Origin: Corynebacterium sp. 21KM1197
GTDB lineage: Bacteria > Actinomycetota > Actinomycetes > Mycobacteriales > Mycobacteriaceae
Assembly: GCF_033783015.1 (NCBI RefSeq)
Contig: NZ_CP123907.1
Coordinates: forward strand, 806,001-870,000
Direction of reading: 5' to 3'
Length of the DNA stretch: 64,000 nt
Of the stretch, positions 1 to 8,635 are shown in pieces (position 1 is the first letter of the stretch; each line of letters opens with the position of its first letter). Made by a program: the position numbers and the translations under genes. The notes beneath the pieces are model-generated. The model saw only the letters and a list, made by a program, of their open reading frames with translations. It did not search any database and was not told the DNA's origin.

Positions 1-63
1 CAGTTGGCCCCACTGGGTGCGATCAAAGTCGAGGTAGGGGCTGGCGACGGTGGCACGCGACAT
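1..63 (-). CDS. coaA: Pantothenate kinase CoaA (N-terminus only, runs off the window)
   Basis: Only the first 21 codons are present. They read MSRATVASPYLDFDRTQWGQ and onward, which matches the known actinobacterial type I pantothenate kinase start (MSR...SPYxxFDRxQW). The enzyme phosphorylates pantothenate in the first step of coenzyme A synthesis. An upstream in-frame ATG at 72 is possible, but the MSR start fits the family. The gene is divergent from glyA, a pairing seen in other corynebacteria. The catalytic part lies outside the window. Confidence 0.8.
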   Translation of the reverse strand, partial: MSRATVASPYLDFDRTQWGQL

Positions 64-119
64 GCCCACCATTGTGCCCTGCGCGCATAAATGAGGTGAG
101 CAATGGGCCGGGATACCGC

Positions 120-125
120 TACACT
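120..125 (+). promoter_or_regulatory. glyA: Possible -10 hexamer for glyA
   Basis: TACACT lies about 30 bases before the glyA GTG, in the coaA-glyA divergent gap. It fits a corynebacterial -10 box, but no clear -35 is seen. The assignment rests on position and sequence only. Confidence 0.3.
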
Positions 126-155
126 TTCAGGGGAAGATTTTTTCAATAAGGAAAG

Positions 156-1463
156 GTGGCTCAGGCCGCGATGAGCAAGGACGTGCGCACAACCCCCCTG
201 GCCGAGGTGGACCCCGAGGTCGCGGCGGCGATCTCGGGAGAGTTGAACCGTCAGCGCAGCACCCTGGAAATGATCGCCTCGGAGAACTTTGTGCCGCGCG
301 CGGTTTTGGAGGCCCAGGGCTCGGTGCTCACCAATAAGTACGCCGAGGGGTACCCGGGCCGCCGCTATTACGGTGGCTGTGAGCACGTGGACGTGATCGA
401 GGACCTGGCGCGCGATCGCGCCACCGCCCTTTTTGGTGCCGAGTACGCCAACGTGCAGCCGCACTCCGGCGCGCAGGCCAACGCCGCCGTGCTGCACGCG
501 GCAGCCCGCCCCGGCGATAAGATCATGGGCCTTTCCCTGGCCCACGGCGGGCACCTCACCCACGGCATGAAGATCAACTTCTCCGGGCGGCTCTATGACG
601 TGGTGGCCTACGAGGTGGACCCGGAGACCATGCGCATTGACATGGATCGCGTGCGCGAGTTGGCCCTGGAACACCGCCCCAAGGTGCTCATCGCCGGGTG
701 GTCCGCGTATCCGCGCACCATCGACTTCGCGGCGTTCCGCTCGATTGCAGACGAGGTGGGGGCCGTGCTGTGGACGGACATGGCGCACTTTGCCGGCCTG
801 GTGGCGGCGGGCTTGCACCCCTCCCCGGTGCCGCACTCGGACATCGTTTCCAGCACGGTACACAAGACCCTGGGTGGTCCGCGCTCTGGCCTGATTTTGG
901 CCAAGCAGGAGTGGGCCAAGAAGCTCAACTCCGCGGTGTTCCCCGGCCAGCAGGGTGGCCCGCTCATGCATGTGGTGGCGGCCAAGGCCACGGCGTTGAA
1001 GATCGCCGGAACCGAGGAGTTCAAGGATCGTCAGGCCCGCACCCTGGAGGGCGCGCGCCTGGTGGCCGAGCGCCTCACCGCCGCCGATTGCCGCGAGGCC
1101 GGGGTGGACGTGCTCACCGGCGGTACCGACGTCCACCTGGTGCTGGCGGATCTGCGCAACTCCAACCTGGACGGACAGCAGGCGGAGGACCTGCTGCACC
1201 AGGTGGGGATCACCGTGAACCGCAATGCCGTGCCCTTCGATCCGCGCCCGCCGGCAGTGTCCTCGGGCCTGCGCATTGGCACCTCCGCGCTGGCCACCCG
1301 TGGGCTGGACGCGGCCGCCTTCGAGGAGGTGGCGGACATCATCGGTACCGCCCTGGCTGCGGGCCAGAACGCCGACGTGGAGGCGCTGCGCGCCCGCGTG
1401 GGCAAGATTGCCGATCACTACCCGCTCTACGAGGGCATTGAGGATTGGAAGATGTTGGCCTAA
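156..1463 (+). CDS. glyA: Serine hydroxymethyltransferase
   Basis: PLP enzyme converting serine and tetrahydrofolate to glycine and 5,10-methylene-tetrahydrofolate in the cytosol. It feeds one-carbon metabolism and glycine supply. The 435 residues cover the whole fold. The N-terminal [10 protein letters not shown], the [15 protein letters not shown] stretch, the [11 protein letters not shown] loop and the PLP-lysine motif [13 protein letters not shown] (Lys237) are all visible. The GTG at 156 gives an N-terminus of the same length as the C. glutamicum protein as I recall it, with AAGGA just upstream. The ATG at 171 is the alternative start. A strong terminator follows. Confidence 0.97.
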   Translation: MAQAAMSKDVRTTPLAEVDPEVAAAISGELNRQRSTLEMIASENFVPRAVLEAQGSVLTNKYAEGYPGRRYYGGCEHVDVIEDLARDRATALFGAEYANVQPHSGAQANAAVLHAAARPGDKIMGLSLAHGGHLTHGMKINFSGRLYDVVAYEVDPETMRIDMDRVRELALEHRPKVLIAGWSAYPRTIDFAAFRSIADEVGAVLWTDMAHFAGLVAAGLHPSPVPHSDIVSSTVHKTLGGPRSGLILAKQEWAKKLNSAVFPGQQGGPLMHVVAAKATALKIAGTEEFKDRQARTLEGARLVAERLTAADCREAGVDVLTGGTDVHLVLADLRNSNLDGQQAEDLLHQVGITVNRNAVPFDPRPPAVSSGLRIGTSALATRGLDAAAFEEVADIIGTALAAGQNADVEALRARVGKIADHYPLYEGIEDWKMLA

Positions 1464-1580
1464 GCCGCTTGGGCCGCGCACCCCACTTCACCGCCCCACC
1501 GCCCTCACTAGGCGGGGAGGTGGAGCCGCGCGCAAGCCAGCCGATAGCGCAACAAGCTAAGGCATACTAAGGTACGGCGG

Positions 1581-1615
1581 AGCCCCCGCTCCATAACAGG
1601 AACGGGGGCTCTTTT
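1581..1615 (+). terminator. Rho-independent terminator after glyA
   Basis: The arms AGCCCCCGCTCC and GGAACGGGGGCT pair with one G-T wobble around a short loop and are followed by a T tract. It separates glyA from the convergent DUF5997 gene and could act in both directions. Confidence 0.85.
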
Positions 1616-1632
1616 GCATGCTCAGGCCCGCC

Positions 1633-2040
1633 CTAGGAGGCGTCCTCGGCGTCCCCAGATTCCTCCGTGGCGCGCCCCTCGGCCAGGGCGGTGCGCTCTC
1701 GGCCCAACCACTCCGGCTGGTTGGCCAGGAGATCCTTGATTTCCTGCGTGGTCAGCGGCTTATCCAGGTCGTGCCGCTTGAGGGCCGCGATGGTAATGCC
1801 CAGTTTTTGGGCCACCACCGGGCGCGGGTGCGGGCCGGTGCGGCGCAATTCCGCCAGCCACTCGGGCGGGTTATTTTGTAATTCACGCAACTGCGCGTGG
1901 GTAATGGCGGTGTTCTGGAAGTCCTCCGGGGCCGCCGGGAGGTAAATACCGAGCTTTTTCGCCGCCGTCTGGGCCTTCATGGCGGTGCCGGAGGGGGTGC
2001 GGCCGGAGGCGGTGCGCTGATCCTGATGAGATTCGCTCAT
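1633..2040 (-). CDS. DUF5997 family protein
   Basis: A 135-residue soluble protein of unknown function, restricted as far as I know to Actinobacteria. A variable Ser/Thr-rich N-terminus leads into the conserved core: the AQTAAKKLGIYLPAAPEDFQ segment, then an NPPEWLAELRRTGPHPRPVVAQKLGI-type stretch and a second QPEWLGRERTALAEG copy, with an acidic tail. The paired PEWL segments suggest an internal helical repeat. Its start lies next to that of the divergent LysR-effector-domain gene; this pairing recurs in related genomes, so a functional link is plausible but unproven. Confidence 0.75.
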   Translation of the reverse strand: MSESHQDQRTASGRTPSGTAMKAQTAAKKLGIYLPAAPEDFQNTAITHAQLRELQNNPPEWLAELRRTGPHPRPVVAQKLGITIAALKRHDLDKPLTTQEIKDLLANQPEWLGRERTALAEGRATEESGDAEDAS

Positions 2041-2065
2041 GGTGTTTCACGGTAGCATTACCGGC

Positions 2066-2749
2066 ATGTTGCGCCTTGCTTTTGTCACCGGCACGGAACC
2101 GGGAAAGTGGTTTGACCGCTTTGCGCAGCGCACCCGGCACGGGGGATTGGATCCCCGAGATAGCGATGATCCGCTGTCCCTGCTGGAATCGGGCGAGGTG
2201 GACCTTGCCCTGGTGCGTCTGCCCGATGCGCGGGTGAGCGATCACCACCACCGGGTATTGCTCTACGAGGAGGCGCGCGGGGTGGCGGTGCCCAAGGACA
2301 GCATCTTTGCGGAGGTGGGGCAAGCGGTTCCGGCCGCCGACCTGGAGGGGGAGATGGTGAATTACCGGATTCCCCCCTCTGGGGAGGTAGATGTGGCGGC
2401 GGTGCGCACGGCGCTTCAGGTGGTGGCCGCGAACGTGGGTGTGGTGATAGCCCCGCGCCCGCTGTTGAAGATCCTCAGCCGCAAGCAGGTGGTGCCCCTG
2501 GAACTGCGGGACGATTCCGTGCCGCAGACGCAGATCGCCTTGGTGTGGCACAAGGAGCGAGACGGTGACGCGATCCAGGACTTTGTGGGGATCGCGCGCG
2601 GGCGCACCGTTAATTCCTCCCGCCAGGCGGCCCCCAAGCGCAGCGCCAGGGAAAAGGCCAAGGCCAAGCAGGATAGAAGAGCACAGCAGAAGCAACCCAC
2701 CGGGAAAAACCAGGGTAAGCGCGCGAGTCAGCGCAGGAGGAAGCGATGA
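2066..2749 (+). CDS. LysR-type substrate-binding domain protein lacking the DNA-binding domain
   Basis: A 227-residue protein starting MLRLAFVTGTEPGKW. It has the effector-binding fold of LysR regulators: a first subdomain with ALVRLPDARVSDHHHRVLLYEE and a later GVVIAPRPLLKI...VVPLELRDDSVPQTQIALVWHK segment. There is no N-terminal helix-turn-helix. The last 40 residues are very basic (runs of K and R), which could bind nucleic acid instead. I chose the ATG at 2066 because the upstream ATG at 2039 overlaps the divergent gene's start. Its stop overlaps the next gene's start by ATGA, so the two are translationally coupled. Confidence 0.75.
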   Translation: MLRLAFVTGTEPGKWFDRFAQRTRHGGLDPRDSDDPLSLLESGEVDLALVRLPDARVSDHHHRVLLYEEARGVAVPKDSIFAEVGQAVPAADLEGEMVNYRIPPSGEVDVAAVRTALQVVAANVGVVIAPRPLLKILSRKQVVPLELRDDSVPQTQIALVWHKERDGDAIQDFVGIARGRTVNSSRQAAPKRSAREKAKAKQDRRAQQKQPTGKNQGKRASQRRRKR

Positions 2750-3267
2750 ATAAAACCACGATGACCGTGGCGGCAACGGCGCTGCTGGGGTTCCTGGGTG
2801 CCGGCGCGCTGAGCGCGTGCACCCCCACGGAAAACGTGGCGGGGAAAGCGAGTGAGGTTGCCACCAGCACCACCGAAACCACGAGCAGCACCACAGAGAC
2901 ATCTGGGGTACCTGAGGCGTCCGAGGGCGAGGACCTGCCCGCCGAGGTGGCCCGCGAGGTGGACAAGGCGGAGGAGGACGGCGCAGAAGTGCTGGCGGTG
3001 ACCACCGCCGAGAAGCAGCGCTACCTGGTGGAACTCAGCAACGGCACCTCCCTGGTGTATTCCCCGGAGACGGGGGTGCAGGAGGTGCGCGGCAAACTCG
3101 CGGGAATCTGGATGGGCGAGGGGGGACTCAACGCGCCGGTGGGGTTGCCGGTGGCGGCGGAGGAGACGCTGCCGGAGGATCGCGGTTGGGCGCAGGACTT
3201 TGAGCGCGGCCGGATCTCCTGGGCGCGCGATGAGGAGGATCAATACCAGGCGGAGGTGCAATCGTAG
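2746..3267 (+). CDS. Secreted lipoprotein with LGFP-like C-terminus
   Basis: A 173-residue predicted lipoprotein. The signal peptide ends in a lipobox LSAC (Cys25), followed by a Ser/Thr-rich linker that would place the domain away from the membrane. The C-terminal region (GGLNAPVGLPVAAEE...GWAQDFERGRISW) resembles LGFP repeats, which in mycolic-acid bacteria are thought to bind or span cell-wall polymers. It overlaps the upstream LysR-like gene by four bases. The exact role is unknown; the export and lipid anchor are the sure parts. Confidence 0.75.
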   Translation: MNKTTMTVAATALLGFLGAGALSACTPTENVAGKASEVATSTTETTSSTTETSGVPEASEGEDLPAEVAREVDKAEEDGAEVLAVTTAEKQRYLVELSNGTSLVYSPETGVQEVRGKLAGIWMGEGGLNAPVGLPVAAEETLPEDRGWAQDFERGRISWARDEEDQYQAEVQS

Positions 3268-3355
3268 GGCCGGGGTGGCGTGCGATAGGCGGCGTCGATA
3301 AGCAAAAGTTCACCCCGCGTTCAACTGCTATCCATCTTCTGGTCTTAGCCTCGGC

Positions 3356-3415
3356 GGTGTGCTCACCTCACGCTCTCATCAAGCCCCCGTTGGATACGGG
3401 GGCTTTTTGCGTGCG
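3356..3415 (+). terminator. Two-hairpin element ending in a strong terminator, upstream of phoH
   Basis: A small GGTG-TGCT-CACC hairpin (3356-3367) is followed by a perfect AAGCCCCCGT / ACGGGGGCTT stem (3381-3405) and a T run. It may simply end the lipoprotein transcript. A promoter-like TTCAAC (3320-3325) with TCTTAG (3343-3348) just before it means a short attenuated leader or small RNA ahead of phoH is also possible. Confidence 0.7.
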
Positions 3416-3454
3416 GTGGCTCAACCGTCCCATTAACGCCCGTGAGGAACGCTT

Positions 3455-4771
3455 ATGTGTACAAGTGCCGTCCGCACCTACGTGATTGATACCTCGGTGC
3501 TGCTTTCTGATCCCTTTTGCCTGACCAAGTTCGCGGAACACCACGTGATCCTGCCCCTGGCGGTGATCTCGGAGCTAGAGGCCAAGCGCCAGCACCCCGA
3601 GCTCGGTTGGTTCGCGCGCGAGGCCCTGCGGCACCTGGAGGAACTGCGCAGCACCTACGCCCGCCTGGATGAGCCGGTGCCCGCCAACGCGGAGGGCGGC
3701 ACGCTGCGGGTGGAACTCAACCACCAGGATCAATCCGTGCTGCCGCTGGCCCTGCGCGGCGAGGGCGGGGATCAGCGAATCCTGGCCTGCGCGCTCAACG
3801 TCCAGCAGGAGGGCCACGATGTCACTCTGGTGACCAAGGACGTTCCCCTGCGCGTCAAGGCCGGGGCGATCGGCCTGGACGCGGACGAATACCACGCGCA
3901 GGACGTGGTGCTCACAGGCTACTCCGGCATGGGCACGCTGCACGTTCCAGGAGAGCTTATCGACGCCCTCTTTGTCCACGGCGAGGTGCCCCTGCCGGAT
4001 GGGGAAACACAGGAGGGAACCCCGGTGCCGGAGTTGCCGCTGCACTGCGGCCTGCGCTTGCAGGCGGCCACGCAGTCCGCGCTGGCGCGGGTGGCGGTGG
4101 GCAGGCTGGTGCTGGTGCCGGGGGATCAACAGGCCTTTGGGCTCCACGGGCGATCCGCGGAGCAGCGGGTGGCCCTTGACCTGCTCAATGACCCGGAGGT
4201 GGGGATCGTCTCCCTTGGCGGGCGCGCGGGCACGGGAAAGTCCGCCTTGGCGCTGTGCGCGGGCCTGGAGGCGGTGCTGGAGCGCCGCGAACACAAGAAG
4301 ATCGTGGTGTTCCGCCCGCTGTATGCGGTGGGCGGGCAATCCTTGGGCTTTCTGCCCGGCTCGGAGGACGAGAAGATGAATCCCTGGGCGCAGGCGGTGT
4401 ATGACACGCTCTCCGGGCTGGTCTCGGAGAACGTGGTGGAGGAGATTCACGCGCGCGGCCTGCTTGAGGTCCTGCCGCTCACGCATATTCGCGGCCGCAG
4501 TCTGCACGATTCCTTTGTGATCGTGGACGAGGCGCAGTCCCTGGAACGCAACGTGCTCCTCACGGTGCTCTCCCGCCTGGGTTCCGGCTCGCGGGTGGTG
4601 CTCACGCACGACGTCGCCCAGCGCGATAACCTCCGCGTGGGGCGGCACGACGGCGTGCAGGCGGTGATCGAGAAGCTCAAGGGGCACGAGCTTTTTGCCC
4701 ACATCACCCTGCACCGCTCGGAGCGCTCCGCCATCGCGGAGCTGGTCACGGACCTATTGGAGGATCGCTAA
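3455..4771 (+). CDS. phoH2: PIN-PhoH family protein (PhoH2-type RNA helicase/nuclease)
   Basis: A 438-residue two-domain protein. The N-terminal PIN ribonuclease domain starts at [12 protein letters not shown] (Asp12) and includes further acidic residues ([18 protein letters not shown]). The C-terminal PhoH ATPase has a Walker [11 protein letters not shown] near residue 256 and a Walker B-like [10 protein letters not shown]. In mycobacteria, PhoH2 is reported as an ATP-dependent RNA helicase and RNase whose activity is linked to an upstream small gene. No such partner gene is visible here. GAGGA six bases upstream supports the ATG at 3455. Confidence 0.9.
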   Translation: MCTSAVRTYVIDTSVLLSDPFCLTKFAEHHVILPLAVISELEAKRQHPELGWFAREALRHLEELRSTYARLDEPVPANAEGGTLRVELNHQDQSVLPLALRGEGGDQRILACALNVQQEGHDVTLVTKDVPLRVKAGAIGLDADEYHAQDVVLTGYSGMGTLHVPGELIDALFVHGEVPLPDGETQEGTPVPELPLHCGLRLQAATQSALARVAVGRLVLVPGDQQAFGLHGRSAEQRVALDLLNDPEVGIVSLGGRAGTGKSALALCAGLEAVLERREHKKIVVFRPLYAVGGQSLGFLPGSEDEKMNPWAQAVYDTLSGLVSENVVEEIHARGLLEVLPLTHIRGRSLHDSFVIVDEAQSLERNVLLTVLSRLGSGSRVVLTHDVAQRDNLRVGRHDGVQAVIEKLKGHELFAHITLHRSERSAIAELVTDLLEDR

Positions 4772-4827
4772 CCGGCCCGCGCGGGCCTCGGTTGCGTGCG
4801 GCGGTGGAAAGCGTCACAATCGTCATC

Positions 4828-5379
4828 ATGTCACAAGCGTCCTTTAGGATTAGAGCGTTCGAGGAACGGGACTTCCCGCAGGTTCAGGCCATCTATGAAC
4901 ACGGCCTGGACACGGGGCACGCCACCTATGAGCGCAAGGCGCCTACCTGGGAAAAGTTCCGCACCTCCAAGATCATGGAGACCGTCTTTGTGGCGGTGGA
5001 GGAGTCCGATGACGCCAAGGTTCTTGGCTGGGTATCGGCCTCGCCCGTGTCCTCCCGCCAGGTATTTAGCGGAGTGGTGGAGGACTCCATCTATATCGGC
5101 CCGGAGGCCCGGGGCCGGGGCATCGCCGGGGCCCTGCTGGATCACCTGGTGCAGGCCTGCGCGGACCTGGGCAAGTGGGCCATCCACTCCTGGATCTTCC
5201 CGGAGAACGAGGGTTCGGCCAAGCTGCACGAATCGCGCGGCTTTGAAAAGGTGGGCACCTATCACCACATGGCCAAGATGCCCTACGGGGAGATGGCCGG
5301 GCAATGGCGCGATACCGACGTGTGGGAGAAACTGCTGCCCAAGCCGGATATTGCGGTGGAGGATTTGCCCGATAACTAA
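4828..5379 (+). CDS. GNAT acetyltransferase, phosphinothricin-acetyltransferase-like
   Basis: A 183-residue GNAT protein with the N-terminal pattern of the Pat/bar and MddA group (RAFEERDFPQVQAIYEHGLDTGHATYERKAPTW). The acetyl-CoA loop is GPEARGRGIAGALLDHLV, and the family tail LHESRGFEKVGTY follows. Members acetylate phosphinothricin, methionine sulfoximine or similar amino-acid analogues; the substrate here is not determined. I chose the ATG at 4828 because it begins the conserved fold directly. Upstream in-frame codons give an unconserved extension. It is a single gene followed by a terminator. Confidence 0.85.
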   Translation: MSQASFRIRAFEERDFPQVQAIYEHGLDTGHATYERKAPTWEKFRTSKIMETVFVAVEESDDAKVLGWVSASPVSSRQVFSGVVEDSIYIGPEARGRGIAGALLDHLVQACADLGKWAIHSWIFPENEGSAKLHESRGFEKVGTYHHMAKMPYGEMAGQWRDTDVWEKLLPKPDIAVEDLPDN

Positions 5380-5390
5380 TAATGCCCAAG

Positions 5391-5435
5391 GCGGGGTTGG
5401 TTTCTATCTTTAAGGGGAACCGGCCCCGCTTTTCT
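5391..5435 (+). terminator. Rho-independent terminator after the acetyltransferase
   Basis: GCGGGGTTGGTT pairs with AACCGGCCCCGC (wobbles allowed) across a short loop, followed by TTTTCTTTG. Confidence 0.75.
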
Positions 5436-5462
5436 TTGTGGTTATGTGTGGTGGATGGTGAA

Positions 5463-5739
5463 TTAAGTAGAAATAATTCTTTCCATATATTTACGGCCTG
5501 CCTTCATGGCGTGGATGATGAGATGATCGCCAGAATCGAAAGTTAATGCCACGATTTTCTGGCAATCGTCCTGAGTGATCCATTCCGATTATCATCCACC
5601 GTCGCGGATCGTTCTCATCATCAAGTGCCCATGAATCAAATACATTCTTAGCAGCGGAGATTACTGCTTCGTCATTGATTCGGTCTCGGTGATAATGTTT
5701 CCGGGCGGATGGATGAATTTTGAGCAATGCGTTTTCCAA
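5463..5739 (-). pseudogene. Frameshifted BrnT-like toxin remnant
   Basis: The frame from 5739 reads LKIHPSARKHYHRDRINDEAV, then NDPRRWMIIGMDHSGRL, which resembles small actinobacterial toxins of the BrnT/DUF4258 kind. After codon 59 (about 5562) it runs into nonsense (PENRGINFRFW). Shifting one base restores the family-like end QKIVALTFDSGDHLIIHAMK followed by AGRKYMERIIST, reaching a stop at 5463. A single-base insertion therefore broke the gene. It overlaps the equally damaged antitoxin upstream, as in intact modules. The family name is from memory; the frameshift itself is read directly from the bases. Confidence 0.75.
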
Positions 5740-5990
5740 TCCACTTCCGCACTGCTTCTCGGCGGGCTTCTGAGCGTGCAGATATTCCTTTCGGCTTTAT
5801 CCATCAAAGCTGAGAGGGTGGAGTCATCCAAGCGAACGGAAATGACGGTTCCTGAACCGTCTCTTGAAAGCGGTTGCTTGTGCTGAGAGTTTGGTAGTTT
5901 ATCTAGGTCGTATCCCACCTCCGCTTCATCGGCTCAGGCTTGAATCTGTTCCTTGGTGATGGTTTTTCCGTGTATCTTGTAGTCGCTTAT
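5672..5990 (-). pseudogene. Decayed ribbon-helix-helix antitoxin
   Basis: Three lesions can be read. The expected start codon is ATA (5990-5988) before SDYKIHGKTITKEQIQA. The next codon is TGA (5936-5934), where relatives as I recall them have Trp (QAWADEAE). The frame then continues ADEAEVGYDLDKL...GTVISVRLDDSTLSALMDKAE. After that a frameshift separates it from GISARSEARREAVRKWIGKR, the second half of an RHH fold, which ends at 5672. The partner toxin overlaps downstream and is also frameshifted. A GTG at 5918 could begin a short product, but not a complete antitoxin. Confidence 0.78.
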
Positions 5991-6035
5991 GTGGTTAGGG
6001 TATATGAAAAATCGCTGGTTGTTCGTGCAACTTTT

Positions 6036-6401
6036 TCACCTACCTCCGTTCCACGTGGCCAGTGACACTGCAAGAAACGCCGCGATCCCTAAGACGGTGC
6101 CCACCGGGTCGGGTAGCGGAATCACACCGAGTTCTATGCCCAGGGCCGTCGCCGCGCCGCCGAGCAGGAGTAGGCAGGGGAGCACCCCGCCTCGTGTGTT
6201 CCCGGCTGCATGTTTGCTCCACGGCCAGGGGCGTGGGGCGGTGGCGGCGGTATAAAGCAGGATCGCCGTGGTGAGCGCGAGGCTAAGCGCAATCCACCAC
6301 CCGCCGGAGGCCTGCTGCGCGGCGAGGAAACAAGCCGCGCCACCCACACCGGTGATGGTGATGAGCCACCATGTTCGTTGTGCGGCGGGGGTAGCAGCCA
6401 T
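6036..6401 (-). CDS. Small membrane protein downstream of the MFS exporter
   Basis: A 121-residue protein with about four hydrophobic helices (WWLITITGVGGAACFLAA, GGWWIALSLALTTAILLYTA, GGVLPCLLLLGGAATALGIEL, VGTVLGIAAFLAVSLA). I do not recognise the family. It starts one base after the MFS stop codon, so it is the third gene of the tetR-MFS unit and probably co-translated. A role as accessory to the exporter is inference only. Confidence 0.6.
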   Translation of the reverse strand: MAATPAAQRTWWLITITGVGGAACFLAAQQASGGWWIALSLALTTAILLYTAATAPRPWPWSKHAAGNTRGGVLPCLLLLGGAATALGIELGVIPLPDPVGTVLGIAAFLAVSLATWNGGR

Positions 6402-6402
6402 G

Positions 6403-7908
6403 CTAGGAAATCGTCTCCTTTAACTTATCTTCCTTGACCCATATCAACACTACCGAGCACAGCAGGGCCAGGGGCATGAGTAGCAGGAAGATGGGGGTGA
6501 GGGCGTCGTTATAGCTGACCTCGATGGCTTCGCGCAGGGGATCGGGGAGGGAGGAGAGCGCGCCGGGGGTGAGGTGCGCGGTGCTATCGCTATCGAGGCT
6601 CTGAGCACTGGGGAGGTTGCGCTGCAATTGGGCGGTGAGGTTGCCCACGAAGAGCCCGCCCACCAGGGCCGAGCCCACCGAGCCGCCGATCTGCCGGAAG
6701 AAGTTATTGGTGGCGGTTACCGTGCCCACCATCGTCACGGGGAAGGAGTTTTGCACGATGAGCACCAGGATCTGCATGGAGCAGCCCATGCCGAAGCCGA
6801 AGAGGAACATGTACAGGCCCACGATGACCAGGGAGGTATCGGCCTCCAGGGTGGACAGCAGCGTCATGGCTACTGCCACGATGAGTAGGCCCGCGATGGG
6901 GAAGGCTTTGTAGCGGCCGAACTTGGATACGAGGTTGCCCACCGCGATGGAGGTGCCCATCAGGCCCGCCATCATGCACAGCAGCATGAGGCCCGCGCGG
7001 GTGGGGGACATGCCGTGCACCATTTGGAGGTAGGTGGGGAGGTAGGCCAGTGAGCCGAACATGAATACGCCGATGCCGAAGCCCGCTACGGTGGTGAGTA
7101 CGAAGTTGCGGTTCTTGAACAGGCTCAGGGGAACCAGGGGATCGTGTGCGCGGGTTTCGATGAAGATGAACAGCGCGCCTACCACCACGGCGGTGGCGAT
7201 GAGGGTGAGGATTACGGGGGAGTCCCAGGCGTATTCGTTGCCACCCCAGGTGACAAAGAGCACCAACGCGGCGGTGGCGATGGACATGGTGACCATACCC
7301 AGCCAGTCAAAGCGCAGTTGCTTGGGCGTGGGTGGGAGTTGGAGCAGGAAGAAGATGGCCACGATGGCCAGCAGGCCGAGGGGAATGTTGAGGAACAGCC
7401 CCCAGCGCCAGCCCATGCCGTCGGTAAACCAGCCGCCCAGGATGGGGCCGAGCACGGCCGAAATACCAAATACGGAACCCATCACGCCCATGTACTTACC
7501 GCGCTCGCGCGGGGTGGTGACCTCCGCGGTGATCGCCTGGGAGAGGATCATCATGCCACCACCGGCGATGCCCTGGAGTACGCGCGCCACGATGAGCACG
7601 TTCATGGACTGAGCGAGCCCGCCGAGCAGGGAGCCGAAAACAAAGAGGGCGTTGGCAAAGAGGAAAAGCCCTTTGCGGCCAATCTGATCGCCCAGTTTGC
7701 CAAAGATGGGCAGGGCGATGGTCTGGCCCAGCAGGAAGCCCGTGATCACCCACGTCATGTGGTTCACCCCGCCCAGGTCGCCCACGATGGTGGGCAGGGC
7801 GGTGGAAAAGATCATCTGGCTTAAGGAGCTCATCAGCATGGCCAGCATGAGCGCGCCGATGATCCAGGGTAGGCGTTGTTTATTCGGTGTTTCTTGGGTG
7901 GTCATCAT
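6403..7908 (-). CDS. DHA2-type multidrug MFS transporter (14 TM)
   Basis: A 501-residue proton-coupled drug exporter of the EmrB/QacA (DHA2) group. Visible marks are FSTALPTIVGDLGG in helix 1, the GKLGDQIGRKGLFLF motif A between helices 2 and 3, ARVLQGIAGGGMM, and motif C GSVFGISAVLGPILGGWFTD. The length and spacing fit 14 helices. The start overlaps the tetR stop by ATGA; a second ATG at 7905 is equally plausible. Being encoded with a TetR repressor suggests drug-inducible expression. The substrate is unknown. Confidence 0.92.
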   Translation of the reverse strand: MMTTQETPNKQRLPWIIGALMLAMLMSSLSQMIFSTALPTIVGDLGGVNHMTWVITGFLLGQTIALPIFGKLGDQIGRKGLFLFANALFVFGSLLGGLAQSMNVLIVARVLQGIAGGGMMILSQAITAEVTTPRERGKYMGVMGSVFGISAVLGPILGGWFTDGMGWRWGLFLNIPLGLLAIVAIFFLLQLPPTPKQLRFDWLGMVTMSIATAALVLFVTWGGNEYAWDSPVILTLIATAVVVGALFIFIETRAHDPLVPLSLFKNRNFVLTTVAGFGIGVFMFGSLAYLPTYLQMVHGMSPTRAGLMLLCMMAGLMGTSIAVGNLVSKFGRYKAFPIAGLLIVAVAMTLLSTLEADTSLVIVGLYMFLFGFGMGCSMQILVLIVQNSFPVTMVGTVTATNNFFRQIGGSVGSALVGGLFVGNLTAQLQRNLPSAQSLDSDSTAHLTPGALSSLPDPLREAIEVSYNDALTPIFLLLMPLALLCSVVLIWVKEDKLKETIS

Positions 7909-8552
7909 TCCTTCTCTATTGCTCGTACATCTCTCAGTGCCTGGTGCATGCTGCCGCGCAGCGCTTCCACGGTGCTATCCGTGCCGGTCATCCACTGGCG
8001 CATACCCAATTGCACGGCGGCACCGGCCAGGGTCACCACCGCGTGCGCCTCCTGCGCGGTGGGAGCGTCGAGGCGGCGTTGGTGGGGGTGGCTCTCTAAG
8101 TAGGCCGCCACCGTTTCCACCACCGCCTGGTGGATCTCGTGGGACTGGGCAAAACGCGTGTGGGACAGTGCGGGATGCGCCTTGCGTATAGTCTTGCGAC
8201 GTCGCAGCAGTTGCCCGTCGTGCTCGGCCACGAAGGCGTCGAAAAGCGTATCGACGACCGCCGCCACCAGGTCCGCGTGCGTGGTGTGGAGGAAGCGCTG
8301 CCGGGCCTCGGGCGGGGGCAGGCGCGCCGGGCGGCCGAATACCGCGATCTCCTTGGACTCCACGTAGTTGAAAAAGGTGCGGCGGGAGATCTCGGCGGCC
8401 GCGCAGATGTCCTCCACCGTGACGGACTCGTAGCCGCGCTCCAGCACCAGCAGGGTGGCGTGCTCCTCGATGGCGTGGAGGGTGGCGCGGCGCTTTGCCT
8501 CCCGCAGGGAGGGGGATTCTTTCTGCACGATACGCGAATGTACTCCTAACAT
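7905..8552 (-). CDS. TetR/AcrR family repressor
   Basis: A 215-residue regulator. The N-terminal TetR helix-turn-helix reads LREAKRRATLHAIEEHATLL, then YESVTVEDICAAAEISRRTFFNYVESKE. An alpha-helical ligand-binding domain follows. It is the first gene of the operon with the MFS exporter, overlapping it by four bases, so it most likely represses its own operon and possibly the divergent aldehyde dehydrogenase. The GTG three codons downstream is an alternative start. Confidence 0.9.
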   Translation of the reverse strand: MLGVHSRIVQKESPSLREAKRRATLHAIEEHATLLVLERGYESVTVEDICAAAEISRRTFFNYVESKEIAVFGRPARLPPPEARQRFLHTTHADLVAAVVDTLFDAFVAEHDGQLLRRRKTIRKAHPALSHTRFAQSHEIHQAVVETVAAYLESHPHQRRLDAPTAQEAHAVVTLAGAAVQLGMRQWMTGTDSTVEALRGSMHQALRDVRAIEKE

Positions 8553-8564
8553 ACACTGAGTGCA
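8552..8564. promoter_or_regulatory. Candidate TetR operator between divergent tetR and aldehyde dehydrogenase genes
   Basis: The near-palindrome TACACTGAGTGCA, with core CACT-G-AGTG, lies right at the tetR start codon and about 70 bases ahead of the aldehyde dehydrogenase. Position and symmetry fit a TetR operator; nothing else supports it. Confidence 0.35.
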
Positions 8565-8635
8565 AAGTTTTCTGGTTGTGTCCTGCGTCTCAGGGGTCTA
8601 GCCTAGTTTTGAAGCAAAACATTCGAGGAGGGAAT

